Program-made: the position numbers and the translations under genes
NCBI GenBank assembly: GCA_963760435.1
Contig: CAVXDE010000003.1
Span: 47,958-111,957, forward strand
Reading direction: 5' to 3'
Length of the DNA: 64,000 nt
From: JAFAXD01 sp963760435
GTDB lineage: Bacteria > Pseudomonadota > Alphaproteobacteria > Rhizobiales > Xanthobacteraceae
In this document: one piece after another, positions 19,746-29,259 of the stretch
Layout of the letters: each line of letters opens with the position of its first letter
Position numbering within the stretch: the stretch's first letter is position 1
The notes under the pieces: generated by a model
What the model was told of the DNA's origin: nothing
Database searches by the model: none
Seen by the model: only the letters and a program-made list of their open reading frames with translations

Positions 19746-20483
19746 GTGCACGGATCGATTCGAAATCTCAGGCCAGCGCAATCGGCGCTGCCGATTCTCG
19801 TTGTACTGCACCAGGAAATGTCAACGCCTGGTCGCGTTGGCCATTATCTGCAGGCGCACGGAATTCCCCTTGACATCCGCCGGCCGGCTTTAGGTTGTCC
19901 GCTGCCGGAGACGCTGGAGCGCCACGCCGGCGTCGTCGTGTTCGGCGGCCCGATGAGCGCCAACGACGAGACCGATTTCATTCGCCGCGAGATCGAGTGG
20001 CTCTCAGTCCCACTCAGGGAGCGGAAACCGTTTCTCGGCATCTGCCTTGGTGCCCAGATGCTGGCGCGGCACCTGGGAGCCCGGGTCTGCTTCCATCCCG
20101 AAGGCTTGGTGGAGATCGGCTATTACCCGCTGCACGCCACGGCTGCCGGTCGCGCCGTGTGCGAGACTTGGCCGTCCCACGTCTACCAGTGGCATCGCGA
20201 GGGCTTCGATCTTCCCACGGGGTCAGAGCTGCTGGCGCAAGGCGATACGTTCGCGGCACAGGCTTTCCGTTATGGGCCATGTGCCTACGGGGTCCAGTTC
20301 CACGCCGAAGTCACGCACGCCATGATGTGCCGATGGACGACCCGAGGTCATGCCCGCATGGAGCTGCCCGGAGCGCAACCGCGCACCGAGCATTACGCGG
20401 ACCGTCCGGTCTACGACCCGGCCATTCGCCGCTGGCTCGCCGATTTCCTGGATCAGTGGATCGTCGCGCGTGTCGCCGCCTGA
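19746..20483 (+). CDS. Class I glutamine amidotransferase-like protein
   Basis: 245 residues. The nucleophile elbow is GICLGAQ (Cys about 100), with the His-Glu pair in GVQFHAEVT and the oxyanion Gly in VVFGGPMS, so the triad is intact. It resembles the stand-alone GuaA-like amidotransferases linked to polyamine, GMP or nitrogen metabolism; no synthase partner is adjacent. The next gene starts 13 bp downstream. Confidence 0.9.
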   Translation: MHGSIRNLRPAQSALPILVVLHQEMSTPGRVGHYLQAHGIPLDIRRPALGCPLPETLERHAGVVVFGGPMSANDETDFIRREIEWLSVPLRERKPFLGICLGAQMLARHLGARVCFHPEGLVEIGYYPLHATAAGRAVCETWPSHVYQWHREGFDLPTGSELLAQGDTFAAQAFRYGPCAYGVQFHAEVTHAMMCRWTTRGHARMELPGAQPRTEHYADRPVYDPAIRRWLADFLDQWIVARVAA

Positions 20484-20496
20484 GGCAGGCGCTGGG

Positions 20497-21681
20497 ATGA
20501 TCGGCCCGCGCGACGTTCTCAATGATCCCAAGATTGCGGCGATCCTGAACGCCCCGTATGGGCGTTTCTCCGATCAGGAATTCGCGCGCCGCCGGGCCGC
20601 GCTGACAGCCGTCATGCGCGAACGCGAATGCGAGGCGCTGCTGGTTTGTGGCGAGCAGCGCGTCGGTACCGGCGTCGGCTGGCTCACCGGCTGGCCGACA
20701 ACGACGGAAGCGCTCGTGTTGTTCATGCCGGGCGAGCGCGACGTGCTCTGGGTCGAGCACTACAACCACGTTCCCAACGCGCGGAGGATTGCTCAAGAAG
20801 CTGACGTGCGCTGGGCCGGGCGCCGCGGTGTGCAACTGCCCGTCGAGGAAGTCCGCCGCCGCGGACTCAAGCGGCTCGGCATCATGGGCGCGCTCTCCTG
20901 GTCCAAGGCGCGCCAGCTTTCGACTGCAATCGAGCTCATGGATCTCAATGCGGATTACGCCGGCTTGCGCATGCGCAAATCCGATGAGGAGATCGAGTGG
21001 ATGCGCATCGGTGCTGCGTTCAGCGATCTCGGCATCGCGGCGCTGCTCAATGAAGCCAAGCCCGGAATGACGGAGCGCGCGCTCGGCGCGCTGGTGGAGC
21101 GTGACTACCTGGCGCTCGGCGGTGCGACGGTGATCCACTTCATCGGCATCAACAACATGGCGGAACCCGACCTGTGCGTCCCGCCGCAGTTTCATTCCTC
21201 GCGCAAGCTCTCCGCGGGCGACATGATGTTCGTGGAGTTCACGGCGAGTTACTGGGATTCGCCCGGCCAGGTGCTGCGCACGTTCGCGGTCGGTGCCGAG
21301 CCCACGCCGCTGTTTCGCGAGCTCCATAATGTCGCTGAGGCGGCGTTCAAATCAATCACCGGCGTGCTGCGCGCCGGCGTCTCCTGTCAGGAAATTGTTG
21401 ATGCCTCCGGCGTCATCGAGGATGCGGGTTTCACCATCTACGATGACATCGTGCACGGCTTCGGCGGCGGCTACTGGCCGCCGGTGCTCGGCACCAAGAG
21501 CCGTCCCGCTGGTCCCGTGCCGGACATGCGGCTCGAAGCCAACATGACCATCGTGGTTCAGCCCAACGTCATTGCCCGCGATCACAAGGCCGGCGTCCAG
21601 CTCGGCGAAATGGTGCGCATCACGCCGACCGGATTCGAGCGCCTGCATACGGCGCCCTGGGGTTTTCTGCGCATCGGATAA
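20497..21681 (+). CDS. M24 'pita-bread' peptidase/creatinase-family protein with altered metal site
   Basis: About 394 residues from the ATG at 20497; a GTG at 20470 inside the preceding gene is possible. A creatinase N-domain is followed by the pita-bread fold. The usual metal ligands (D, D, H, E, E) are partly lost: the first strand reads FVEFTASYWDSPGQ, His is kept in IVHGFGG, the usual EPG Glu is Gln in VVQPNV, and the last Glu is kept in GVQLGEMVRIT. This pattern suggests a metal-independent, creatinase-like or other hydrolytic role rather than an aminopeptidase. It follows the amidotransferase closely, suggesting co-transcription. Confidence 0.82.
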   Translation: MIGPRDVLNDPKIAAILNAPYGRFSDQEFARRRAALTAVMRERECEALLVCGEQRVGTGVGWLTGWPTTTEALVLFMPGERDVLWVEHYNHVPNARRIAQEADVRWAGRRGVQLPVEEVRRRGLKRLGIMGALSWSKARQLSTAIELMDLNADYAGLRMRKSDEEIEWMRIGAAFSDLGIAALLNEAKPGMTERALGALVERDYLALGGATVIHFIGINNMAEPDLCVPPQFHSSRKLSAGDMMFVEFTASYWDSPGQVLRTFAVGAEPTPLFRELHNVAEAAFKSITGVLRAGVSCQEIVDASGVIEDAGFTIYDDIVHGFGGGYWPPVLGTKSRPAGPVPDMRLEANMTIVVQPNVIARDHKAGVQLGEMVRITPTGFERLHTAPWGFLRIG

Positions 21682-21686
21682 CAAAT

Positions 21687-22916
21687 TCACCGGTAGCGCT
21701 GCTCGAAGTTGCGCATGTGAAACAATGCCGGAAACGCTTTGACCCAGATCAGCACGACGATCAGCGTGCCGACGCCGCCGATCAGAACCGACGGAATCGT
21801 GCCGAACCACGCTGCCGTCATGCCGGCGCGAAACTCACCGATCTGATTCGACGTGCCGATGAAGAGGGCGTTCACGGCGCTCACGCGCCCGCGCATGACG
21901 TCCGGCGTCTCGAGCTGAATCACCGGCTGGCGCACCACGATGCTCAGCATGTCGGATGCGCCGATGATCACCAACATGGCGAGCGAGAGCGGAAACGAAG
22001 TCGAGAGGCCAAACAGGATCGTGGCGATCCCGAACACCGCAACGGCGCAGTACATCGTGGCGCCGACGTTGCGCCGCAGCGGCCATCGTGAGATCACGAA
22101 TGAGCAGGTGAGCGCGCCCACCGCCGGCGCGGCGCGCATGATGCCCAGTCCCCAGGAGCCGACATGAAAGATGTCGCTCGCGAAGATCGGCAGCAACGCG
22201 GTGGCGCCGGCGAAGATGACGGCGAACATGTCGAGCGACATCGCGCCGAGCACGAGCGGATTGTGGCGCACGAAATTGATGCCAGCGAACACCGTCGTGA
22301 AGGAAAACGGTACGCGCTTGGGTTCGGTTTTCCTGATCGGGATGCACCAGATCAGAATAGTCGAGCCAACAAACAGAAATGCGCACACCACGTAGACGTA
22401 GCTGGTGCCGAGAATCAGCATCAACCCGCCGATCGCTGGTCCGGCAATGGTCGCGGTCTGTGTCGCCGACGAGAGCTCGGCGATCACCCGCGGCAGCGCC
22501 GTCGGCGGCACGATCGCCGGCGGCAGCGTCTGCAATGTCGTTGCCTCGAACGAGCGCGCGGCCCCCAGCGCGAACACGGCCGCCAGAATCAAGGGCGGGG
22601 TTGCGAAGCCCGATGCGGTGGCAAAGGCCAGCACCGCGACCGCGACGGCTTCAACACCTTGGGCAAGCAGCATGATACGTTTGCGGTCATGTTGATCGAC
22701 CGCGTGGCCGGCGACCAGCACCAGTGCGAATTGCGGGATGAACTGCATCAACCCGACGAACCCGAGTTGCATCGGGCTCGACGTCATCTCGTAGATCTGC
22801 CACCCGACCGCGACCACCTGCATCTGATAGGCAACCGAGGTGGCGACGCGTGCGAACCACAGGAGCGTGACGGGCCGGTTGCTGAACAGAGAATATGAGG
22901 CGTGCTCGGTGGCCAT
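21687..22916 (-). CDS. MFS exporter (EntS/MFS_3 family)
   Basis: 409 residues with about 12 hydrophobic segments and the cytoplasmic loop GHAVDQHDRKRIMLLAQ, the MFS signature between TM2 and TM3. Sequence style matches the enterobactin-exporter-like MFS_3 branch. It is convergent with the M24 gene, ending 5 bp from its stop. The substrate is unknown; no siderophore biosynthesis gene is nearby. Confidence 0.9.
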   Translation of the reverse strand: MATEHASYSLFSNRPVTLLWFARVATSVAYQMQVVAVGWQIYEMTSSPMQLGFVGLMQFIPQFALVLVAGHAVDQHDRKRIMLLAQGVEAVAVAVLAFATASGFATPPLILAAVFALGAARSFEATTLQTLPPAIVPPTALPRVIAELSSATQTATIAGPAIGGLMLILGTSYVYVVCAFLFVGSTILIWCIPIRKTEPKRVPFSFTTVFAGINFVRHNPLVLGAMSLDMFAVIFAGATALLPIFASDIFHVGSWGLGIMRAAPAVGALTCSFVISRWPLRRNVGATMYCAVAVFGIATILFGLSTSFPLSLAMLVIIGASDMLSIVVRQPVIQLETPDVMRGRVSAVNALFIGTSNQIGEFRAGMTAAWFGTIPSVLIGGVGTLIVVLIWVKAFPALFHMRNFEQRYR

Positions 22917-22970
22917 GTCCGTCCAGAGAGCTCTACGCCTGTCTATGGGGAATTGACATAAGGTGAGAGA

Positions 22971-23047
<77 letters not shown>

Positions 23048-23272
23048 GACCTGCCCATTTTGGGTGAATGGGCAGAAAGCGAGTGCGGCCATTTAGGGCC
23101 GACCCTCGCGAGTGTCAAGAATCAGGGCCTTTTGCGCGGGCTCCGCTCATTCGCACCTGCAACCCAACCGTCTCAGGCAGCATGCGAATCCGGTGACTGG
23201 CTCCCCCGGCGCGCTTGTTCCCGCATCCGCGACCCGCTACATGTCTGCATCCTTCATTTCCGGATCCCGCCT

Positions 23273-23563
23273 ATGCGCGCGCTGTTTCTCGTCATCGATC
23301 TTGCCCTGGAAATCTACATCTGGCTGCTGATCGCGGCCGCGATCCTGTCGTGGCTGGTCGCGTTCAACGTGGTCAATACCCGCAACCAGGTTGTCTCCAT
23401 GTTCGGCGACTTCCTCTTTCGCATTACCGAACCGGCGCTACGGCCGATCCGCAACATCCTGCCGGACCTGGGCGGGATCGATATCTCGCCGGTCATCCTC
23501 ATCCTCATTATCATTTTCATCCGCTACGTGATCGCGCTCTACATCCTGCCGAACGTCTATTGA
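23273..23563 (+). CDS. YggT-family membrane protein
   Basis: 96 residues with two hydrophobic segments (LALEIYIWLLIAAAILSWLV and ISPVILILIIIFIRYVIALY) around the family motif FRITEPALRPIRNILP. The ATG at 23273 gives the family length; the longer reading would include non-coding DNA after the tRNA. The next gene starts on a TTG overlapping its stop. The yggT-yggU-folD order is common in alphaproteobacteria. Confidence 0.9.
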   Translation: MRALFLVIDLALEIYIWLLIAAAILSWLVAFNVVNTRNQVVSMFGDFLFRITEPALRPIRNILPDLGGIDISPVILILIIIFIRYVIALYILPNVY

Positions 23564-23892
23564 GCGCCGATCCCGCACCGCCCTGGACGTCCACACCCGA
23601 TGGCCTGCTGTTGACCGTGCGGCTGACCCCGAAGGGAGGGCGCGACGCGCTCGACGGTATTGCTCAATTGGCGGATGGCCGCGCCGTGCTCAAAGCAAGG
23701 GTGCGGGCTGCGGCAAGCGAGGGCGAGGCCAACGATGCCCTCGTGAGGTTGATCGCGCGCACCCTCGCCGTGCCGCCGACAAGCGTTTCGCTGATCGCCG
23801 GTGAAACGGCTCGGATCAAACGGATCAAGATCGCCGGTAATGCCGGCGCACTGGCCACAAATCTGGAAAGCCTAACGGGAGCAGGGAAATGA
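23560..23892 (+). CDS. UPF0235 (DUF167/YggU) protein
   Basis: About 110 residues from a TTG overlapping the yggT stop. The core GLLLTVRLTPKGGRDALDG and ARVRAAASEGEANDALVRLIA are the family signatures. Function is unknown. The stop overlaps the folD start (ATGA), so yggT, this gene and folD form one translationally coupled run. Confidence 0.9.
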   Translation: MSADPAPPWTSTPDGLLLTVRLTPKGGRDALDGIAQLADGRAVLKARVRAAASEGEANDALVRLIARTLAVPPTSVSLIAGETARIKRIKIAGNAGALATNLESLTGAGK

Positions 23893-24776
23893 CCGCCACA
23901 GTCATCGACGGCAAAGCGATCGCCGCAGAAACGCGCGCGCAGGTCGCGGTCGAGGTCGCACGGCTGTCGCGCGACCACGGCGTGGTGCCGGGTCTCGCGG
24001 TCGTGCTGGTCGGCAACAATCCGGCGAGCGAGGTCTACGTCGGCAGCAAGAAGAAGATGACGGTCGAGGCCGGCATGAAGTCGTTCGACCATCACTTGCC
24101 CGAGCAAGTGAGCGAAGCCGAGCTGCTGGCTTTGATCGCGCGCCTCAATGCGGATCCGGCGGTGAACGGCATCCTGGTGCAGCTCCCGCTTCCCCAGCAG
24201 ATCGATGCCCAGAAGGTGCTCAACGCCATCGATCCCGGCAAGGACGTGGACGGCTTTCACCCGCTCAACGCCGGGCGGCTTGCCACCGGGCTGCCGGCAC
24301 TGGTGCCCTGTACGCCGCTCGGGTGCATCATCCTGGCGAAGTCCGTGCGGCCGTCGCTCGCCGGCCTCGACGCTGTCGTGGTCGGGCGCTCCAATATCGT
24401 CGGCAAGCCGCTCGCCGCCTTGCTGATCGGCGAAAGCGCGACTGTCACAGTGGCGCATTCCAAGACCCGGGATTTGCCGGAGGTCTGCCGCCGCGCCGAT
24501 CTCCTGTTCGCCGCTGTCGGCCGGGCCGAGATGGTCAAGGGCGACTGGGTCAAGCCGGGTGCCACCGTGATCGACGTCGGCATCAACCGCGTTCCCTCGG
24601 CGACCCCGGGCAAGACCCGGATCGTCGGGGATGTGGACTACGCCGGCGCCGCCGAGCGAGCGGGCGCGATCACCCCGGTCCCAGGCGGCGTCGGGCCGAT
24701 GACCATTGCGTGTCTGTTGGTGAATACTGTGCGCGCCGCCTGTGCGGCACATGGGCTGCCGGCACCGGCGGTTTGA
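23889..24776 (+). CDS. folD: Bifunctional methylenetetrahydrofolate dehydrogenase/cyclohydrolase
   Basis: 295 residues. The YVGSKKKM stretch contains the catalytic Lys in the normal position. The signature VQLPLPQQID, NAGRLATG, and the NADP-binding VVGRSNIVGKP plus TPVPGGVGPMT are all present. It interconverts 5,10-methylene- and 10-formyl-tetrahydrofolate in the cytosol. It is convergent with the GNAT gene. Confidence 0.97.
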   Translation: MTATVIDGKAIAAETRAQVAVEVARLSRDHGVVPGLAVVLVGNNPASEVYVGSKKKMTVEAGMKSFDHHLPEQVSEAELLALIARLNADPAVNGILVQLPLPQQIDAQKVLNAIDPGKDVDGFHPLNAGRLATGLPALVPCTPLGCIILAKSVRPSLAGLDAVVVGRSNIVGKPLAALLIGESATVTVAHSKTRDLPEVCRRADLLFAAVGRAEMVKGDWVKPGATVIDVGINRVPSATPGKTRIVGDVDYAGAAERAGAITPVPGGVGPMTIACLLVNTVRAACAAHGLPAPAV

Positions 24777-24804
24777 ACCGGACGATGACTGGTATCGGGC
24801 GAGG

Positions 24805-25314
24805 TCAGGCGTTCCAGGCGTAGGCGACTTTGTCGAGCACCTTGCCGCCGAACGCTTCGGACGAGCGTGCGACCGCCTGTCCGCCCAGCGCCCGGTAGAA
24901 GCCGATCGCGGGCTCGTTGTCGGACAGCGCCCACACCACGAGGCTCTTGATGCCGCTCTGGGCGAGATCGCGCCGCGCCGCGCTGAACAGGCGACGGCCA
25001 AAACCCAGGCCCTGATATTGTGGACGCAGGTAGAGCTCGTAGATCTCGCCCTCATAGGCGAGGCTGCGCGCGCGGTTGCGACCGTAGTTGGCGTAGCCCG
25101 CAACTGTATCGCCGAACATGAACAGCGAAATGCGGCTACCCTTGCGGATCGAGCCATCCCACCACGCCGCACCGCGCCGATTGATCAGGCGGTCCAGCTC
25201 AAGACCGGGGATGATCCCCTGGTAAGCGGTGCGCCAAGCCTCGTCGTGCGCAGCCGCAAGGGCTGTTGCATCCGATGGCTTCGCTCGCCTGATCTCTATG
25301 AGTTGCGTGCTCAT
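24805..25314 (-). CDS. GNAT-family N-acetyltransferase
   Basis: About 169 residues from the ATG at 25314 (MSTQLIEIRRAKPSD). The acetyl-CoA loop is YLRPQYQGLGFGRRLF (Q/RxxGxG/A) and the distal motif is DNEPAIGFYRALGG. The acceptor is unknown. A weak ATG 12 codons upstream exists but extends beyond the fold. Confidence 0.9.
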   Translation of the reverse strand: MSTQLIEIRRAKPSDATALAAAHDEAWRTAYQGIIPGLELDRLINRRGAAWWDGSIRKGSRISLFMFGDTVAGYANYGRNRARSLAYEGEIYELYLRPQYQGLGFGRRLFSAARRDLAQSGIKSLVVWALSDNEPAIGFYRALGGQAVARSSEAFGGKVLDKVAYAWNA

Positions 25315-25524
25315 GGCTATGATTGAATCAATTCGCGGGCTCGACGGCAAGTCCTTCGTTTAACCTTTACGTAATTGGCGCACATATTCCAAAGAGGTGT
25401 TGCGATTTTGTCGCGTCGTGGTGACGCAGCGTTGCATATCGGGCGCGGCCGCGAAAAAATCACGGCGTTTTGACACGGTGTTATTGACGCGATGCAAGCG
25501 CGCAACGCTTGGCAGGCGTGTGCA

Positions 25525-26301
25525 TCAAATCCGAAACTCGCTGATGCCGGCAACGGTTTGTTTCGCGGGTCGCTCCGGTGTCTCGTCCAGGCCGGAGGTA
25601 TAGACCATCTTGGCGGCGGGACGCGCCATCAAGCGCTCCCACCAGTCGTTGACGCGTGGAAACGTGGCGCGACCGAGGCGCTGCGGATAAAGCTCGAATG
25701 TGCGGTGGACGATCGCCGCCATGCTGATGTCGCCGAGCGAGAATGTCGCGCCCGCGACCCAGGGTCCACGCACAGCGAGCTCCTGATCCATGCGCCCAAG
25801 CGTGAACAGCACGCTCGTGAGCGCCTCATCCAATTGCTCGGCCGAATGGCCAACCTTGGCCAGCACGCGCCAACGCTCGCGCCGTTCCGGCACGGGCGTT
25901 TTCTCGAGCATGAAATTCAGGTCGGCTTCGCTCAGCTCGCGGATTTTCCGCTGCATCATGTGCGCGTAGGACAGCCGCGCGAGCGCGGGATGGACCTCGT
26001 CCGCGGTCCAGGCCCAGTAGCGCATGCGCGCGCGTTCGTGCAGATCTTTCGGGCGTAGCGGCGGATCGGGAAACGCATCTTCGATATATTCATTGATGCA
26101 GAATGAGTTGATGATCGGAACGCCGTCGTGCACCAGGGTCGGCACGACCCCGTTGGGATTGAGCTTGAGATAGTCCGGGCTGAGATTTTCGTAGCGCCAC
26201 AGTTCGACGAAGTGGCTCTTGTACGGCAACCCCTTCTCGCGCAGGCAATGACGCACTTGTTTGGAACACGTGGTCAGTCCGCCGTGATAGAGCTCCAGCA
26301 T
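25525..26301 (-). CDS. Glutathione S-transferase family protein (1)
   Basis: About 258 residues from the ATG at 26301 (MLELYHGG). A thioredoxin-like N-domain (TTCSKQVRHCLREKGLPY, cis-Pro in NPNGVVPTLVHDG, then INSFCINEYIEDAF) precedes a helical C-domain with AGATFSLGDISMAAI, the N-capping box. It belongs to the same subgroup as the GST at 57686 in the island. The substrate is unknown. Confidence 0.88.
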   Translation of the reverse strand: MLELYHGGLTTCSKQVRHCLREKGLPYKSHFVELWRYENLSPDYLKLNPNGVVPTLVHDGVPIINSFCINEYIEDAFPDPPLRPKDLHERARMRYWAWTADEVHPALARLSYAHMMQRKIRELSEADLNFMLEKTPVPERRERWRVLAKVGHSAEQLDEALTSVLFTLGRMDQELAVRGPWVAGATFSLGDISMAAIVHRTFELYPQRLGRATFPRVNDWWERLMARPAAKMVYTSGLDETPERPAKQTVAGISEFRI

Positions 26302-26386
26302 TTTCTCTCTTACTCCGATGCGACGTTCCCTTTGGGCATGATGTTCGACGCATGGTTGAACTGTCAACGATTGTCGCCGACGTTTT

Positions 26387-26468
26387 CGTCATTGCGAGCG
26401 AAGCGAAGCAATCCAGCCCTGAGTCGCCGCTCTGGATTGCTTCGTTCGCTTCGCTCCTCGCAATGACG
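26387..26468. repeat. Palindromic intergenic repeat, family B
   Basis: It starts CGTCATTGCGAGCGAAGCGA, runs to a mirrored CGCTCCTCGCAATGACG and contains two copies of the box CAATCCAG/CTGGATTG. A second member with the same termini lies at 42668-42790. It is a typical dispersed rhizobial repeat. Confidence 0.75.
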
Positions 26469-26536
26469 AGTCCGAATTGTCCGAAGTTCGTGATACATAG
26501 CGGACTAGCCTCCTTTCGGCGCTGGATCAGACGCAG

Positions 26537-27196
26537 ATGTCCTTTGCCTTGAATTTCTACCACGATCAGCTCGATTCGAACGGGTCGACATCCTCGCCAC
26601 TCGCGGCCGCACATCGCCTGCTCTACGTGCGTCATGGCGAGGTCGTGCTCAATGGGCGAGCCATGGCCGCCGACACGGCAATCTACTGCGATGCTCCCGT
26701 CACCATGAAGAGCGCGGCCGAGTGGGCGCAGGTCTGGCGCTGGGAGCTCGCCCCGCCGAATCTGGATGCGGCATTGCTCGACGGCGCGGGCGTGCTGTCG
26801 AGCTTGCGCATGTCGCGGGTGATCGCAAACCTCCCCATGCTCGACGGGACCCGATGGTTGCTGCGGCTGGACCGGATCACCACGACGGCAGGCCGAATTG
26901 CCGATCGCCACCAGCATCCCGGACCCGGCATCCGCTGTTTGTTGCAGGGCACGTTCAACGTGCAGCAAGACGTGGAGCAGGCCCGCAATCTCGCACCGGG
27001 CGATGCCTGGTGGGAAACCGGCACGGATACGGTGATTGCCTGGGGGTCGCGCCAGATGGCATCGAAGTTCCTGCGCGGCATGGTGCTTCCCGCGGAATGG
27101 AAAGGCAAGGTGACCGGCACGTGGCTCTCAGGCGCGGTCGCGGCGCCGGTGCCGGGCAATTGGAAGCTCTACGTCGATCAGGTCATCAGCGTTTGA
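26537..27196 (+). CDS. Cupin-like hypothetical protein
   Basis: 219 residues, no signal peptide. The first half has a cupin-like strand pattern (LLYVRHGEVVLNGRAMAADTAIYCDAP) and the second half shows DRHQHPGPGIRCLLQGTFNV followed by GDAWWETGTDTVIAWG, the look of a second double-stranded beta-helix with a His-x-His pair. No specific family is recognised. It is convergent with the MarR gene, overlapping by 11 bp at the 3' ends. Confidence 0.7.
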   Translation: MSFALNFYHDQLDSNGSTSSPLAAAHRLLYVRHGEVVLNGRAMAADTAIYCDAPVTMKSAAEWAQVWRWELAPPNLDAALLDGAGVLSSLRMSRVIANLPMLDGTRWLLRLDRITTTAGRIADRHQHPGPGIRCLLQGTFNVQQDVEQARNLAPGDAWWETGTDTVIAWGSRQMASKFLRGMVLPAEWKGKVTGTWLSGAVAAPVPGNWKLYVDQVISV

Positions 27197-27749
27197 TTGA
27201 CGGGGATGCTTCCGTCTCCCCGCGGCCGGATTTTGCCGGGGCGCGGATCTTGCCCGACAAACGCGATGTGAGCTTGTCGAGAATGCGGTGGAATTCGACG
27301 ATCTCGCGCGGGCTCAGCCATGCTTCGAGCTCGTCCTGCAGTTCCTGGCGCAGCGGAACGATCGCATCATGCAGCTTGGTTCCGCGCGCGGTGATCGCCA
27401 ACACGGCGCTGCGCCGATCGTTTGGATCGACGTCAGCGCGCACGTAACCCTTGGCAACCAGCCCGGCGCACGCGCGACTGATCTCGGCTTTGTCGGCGTA
27501 GCCCTGCATCCGCAGCTCGAGTGCGGTTGCGGGAGCTTCGTAGAGATGCGTGAGCACACGCCATTCTGCCACTGTCAGGCCGGATCGCTTGACAAGTCCC
27601 GGACCCGAATAGCGGTCCAACGCGCGACGTAGTATTCCGACCTTGTAGATGAAGAACTTGTGCGCCGGCGAGGTACGTGTCGCGGCCGCCCCGGGTTGGC
27701 GCGCATTTCGAGCGCGCGTGGGCCGCTCACTCGGTTGAGATCGGCTCAT
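27186..27749 (-). CDS. MarR-family transcriptional regulator
   Basis: 187 residues. The winged-helix core spans about 65-150 (GLTVAEWRVLTHLYEAPATALELRMQ, then ISRACAGLVAKGYVRADVDPNDRRSAVLAITARG, with the DxR of the wing). The N-terminus is a basic, Ala/Pro-rich extension. It lies next to the cupin-like gene, which it might control; no operator is evident. Confidence 0.9.
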   Translation of the reverse strand: MSRSQPSERPTRARNARQPGAAATRTSPAHKFFIYKVGILRRALDRYSGPGLVKRSGLTVAEWRVLTHLYEAPATALELRMQGYADKAEISRACAGLVAKGYVRADVDPNDRRSAVLAITARGTKLHDAIVPLRQELQDELEAWLSPREIVEFHRILDKLTSRLSGKIRAPAKSGRGETEASPSIKR

Positions 27750-27758
27750 CGCAACGCC

Positions 27759-29111
27759 TCACCGGCACGGATGGCGGCTGCCGTCGGTGCCAAGATAAGT
27801 CCCGGTCTGCGGATCGAAGGAACGATAACGTTGCGCACAGACAGCCGCGCGCTCCGGCGATAGTGGTGAAGCGGCAGGCGTAGCGGCTGGTTCAGCAGCC
27901 GGTTCCGTTGCCGCCGCGGTCGGGGCCGCGCGTTGCGGGGGCGGGCGGCGCGTGACCGGCAGGACAACATCGCTTGCCGGTCGCGGCGGATCAAACACAA
28001 GTCTCCCCATCATGGCCGTGATCGTCACGTAGCACCAGCTCGGGCCGCGCTGCGAGACGCCGAGCCCGATGCCCATGAGCAGGATCTTCCCCATGTCGTC
28101 GATGCGATAGCCGCCGACGCAGTCCTGAGAGCTGGCGCCGCCGCTGGGCTTGGCGCTGACCTGGATGTCGTCGCTGCGCAACATGTAGGACCCATCCGGA
28201 GCCGGTGTTGTTGGACCTTCGATGAAGTACCAGCCCGGCAAGGCATCGCGTTGCGCGCTCAGGTTCCAAGCACGCGCGCCGCTCTTCTCGTCGGTGTATC
28301 GCGACAGCACGTTGACCGGATTTTCGTTGGGGTGAGCCGCACTCCAATCAGCCGCCATCTTCTCGGTCGGCCATGTTTGCTGCTCGCCCCGAATGGATGG
28401 CCGCGGTGCCAAGTAGGCGGAAATCTCTTTTGCGGCTTTGCCGTCGGTGAGCGATAGCGTGATGGTGCCGCTGCTCCAAACTGAGGGCGTCTCGAGCTTG
28501 ATCACGCAATCGCTGCCTGGCGCGTAGCTATAATTGCGCGTGAGGCATTCGGGCCGCGCGACGACCTTCCCGAGCCGCGGCTCAACGGTGACGTTCTTGG
28601 CCAGGCGCCACGTCGGTAGTTCGCCGGCATTCTCCGGACGCAGATATTCGACGTGCAATTCGATCGATGCGGGTTGGTTGGGCACAGCTTGGAGATAGGC
28701 GCTTAATCCGCCGCCCAGACCGGCGAGACAATTCTGCAAGGCCTGCACGATGGGTCGTTGGCCTGAGGTCAGCAGGACCGCGGCGCGGTTGCGGTAGATC
28801 GTTTGCCAATCCGCCGACGGGAGCAGGGGGCGCAACATGCGCTGTACGTCCGCGTATGACAGGGGGGCGGTGATCCCTTCGATGCTGATTGGCCCGCCTG
28901 GGGCTGGTTCGTTGCTCGGCTGGCCTGCGGCAGCCGCGGATAGGTGGGCGATCCAATAGAACGTGTCCCGCTTGATCAGCGGGTCAGCCAACAGATTGGA
29001 AACGGCGGTCTCGATGCAACGATCCTGCGCATCGGTCTGCGCGCGCGCGGATCCCCCTCCCAACAGGAATGCGATTGCGGCTACGGCTACAGCCGCCACA
29101 GTCCTTATCAT
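27759..29111 (-). CDS. Secreted hypothetical protein with BA14K-like C-terminus
   Basis: About 450 residues. A Sec signal peptide (MIRTVAAVAVAAIAFLLGGG, cut after SARAQ) leads into a large uncharacterised region with paired Cys. A Pro/Ala-rich linker (about 385-420) then leads to CAQRYRSFDPQTGTYLGTDG..PC, the motif that ends BA14K-family proteins. It is presumably periplasmic or surface located. The function of the main domain is not recognised. Confidence 0.78.
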   Translation of the reverse strand: MIRTVAAVAVAAIAFLLGGGSARAQTDAQDRCIETAVSNLLADPLIKRDTFYWIAHLSAAAAGQPSNEPAPGGPISIEGITAPLSYADVQRMLRPLLPSADWQTIYRNRAAVLLTSGQRPIVQALQNCLAGLGGGLSAYLQAVPNQPASIELHVEYLRPENAGELPTWRLAKNVTVEPRLGKVVARPECLTRNYSYAPGSDCVIKLETPSVWSSGTITLSLTDGKAAKEISAYLAPRPSIRGEQQTWPTEKMAADWSAAHPNENPVNVLSRYTDEKSGARAWNLSAQRDALPGWYFIEGPTTPAPDGSYMLRSDDIQVSAKPSGGASSQDCVGGYRIDDMGKILLMGIGLGVSQRGPSWCYVTITAMMGRLVFDPPRPASDVVLPVTRRPPPQRAAPTAAATEPAAEPAATPAASPLSPERAAVCAQRYRSFDPQTGTYLGTDGSRHPCR

Positions 29112-29171
29112 AAGCGCCTCCCCGTGGCCTCGATCCATTCAAGGAAGCGACTTTAAGAACAAACGGTAAAT

Positions 29172-29198
29172 TAAAAAATAGCCTCACCTGAGAGGCTT
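29172..29198 (-). terminator. Rho-independent terminator downstream of typA
   Basis: Read on the minus strand, AGCCTC-TCAGGT-GAGGCT forms a 6-bp stem and is followed by ATTTTTTAA. It lies about 60 bp after the typA stop and before the secreted-protein gene, so it should separate the two. Confidence 0.7.
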
Positions 29199-29259
29199 AG
29201 ACCGAATTTCCTGCGGCCATTGGAAGCGTCGGCGGGCTCAGCGCCGGCCGCAGCCGTAC

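Noticed and set aside
23060..23272. Longer start for yggT
   Set aside because: The upstream extension runs through the region just after tRNA-Ala and exceeds family length; ATG 23273 fits.
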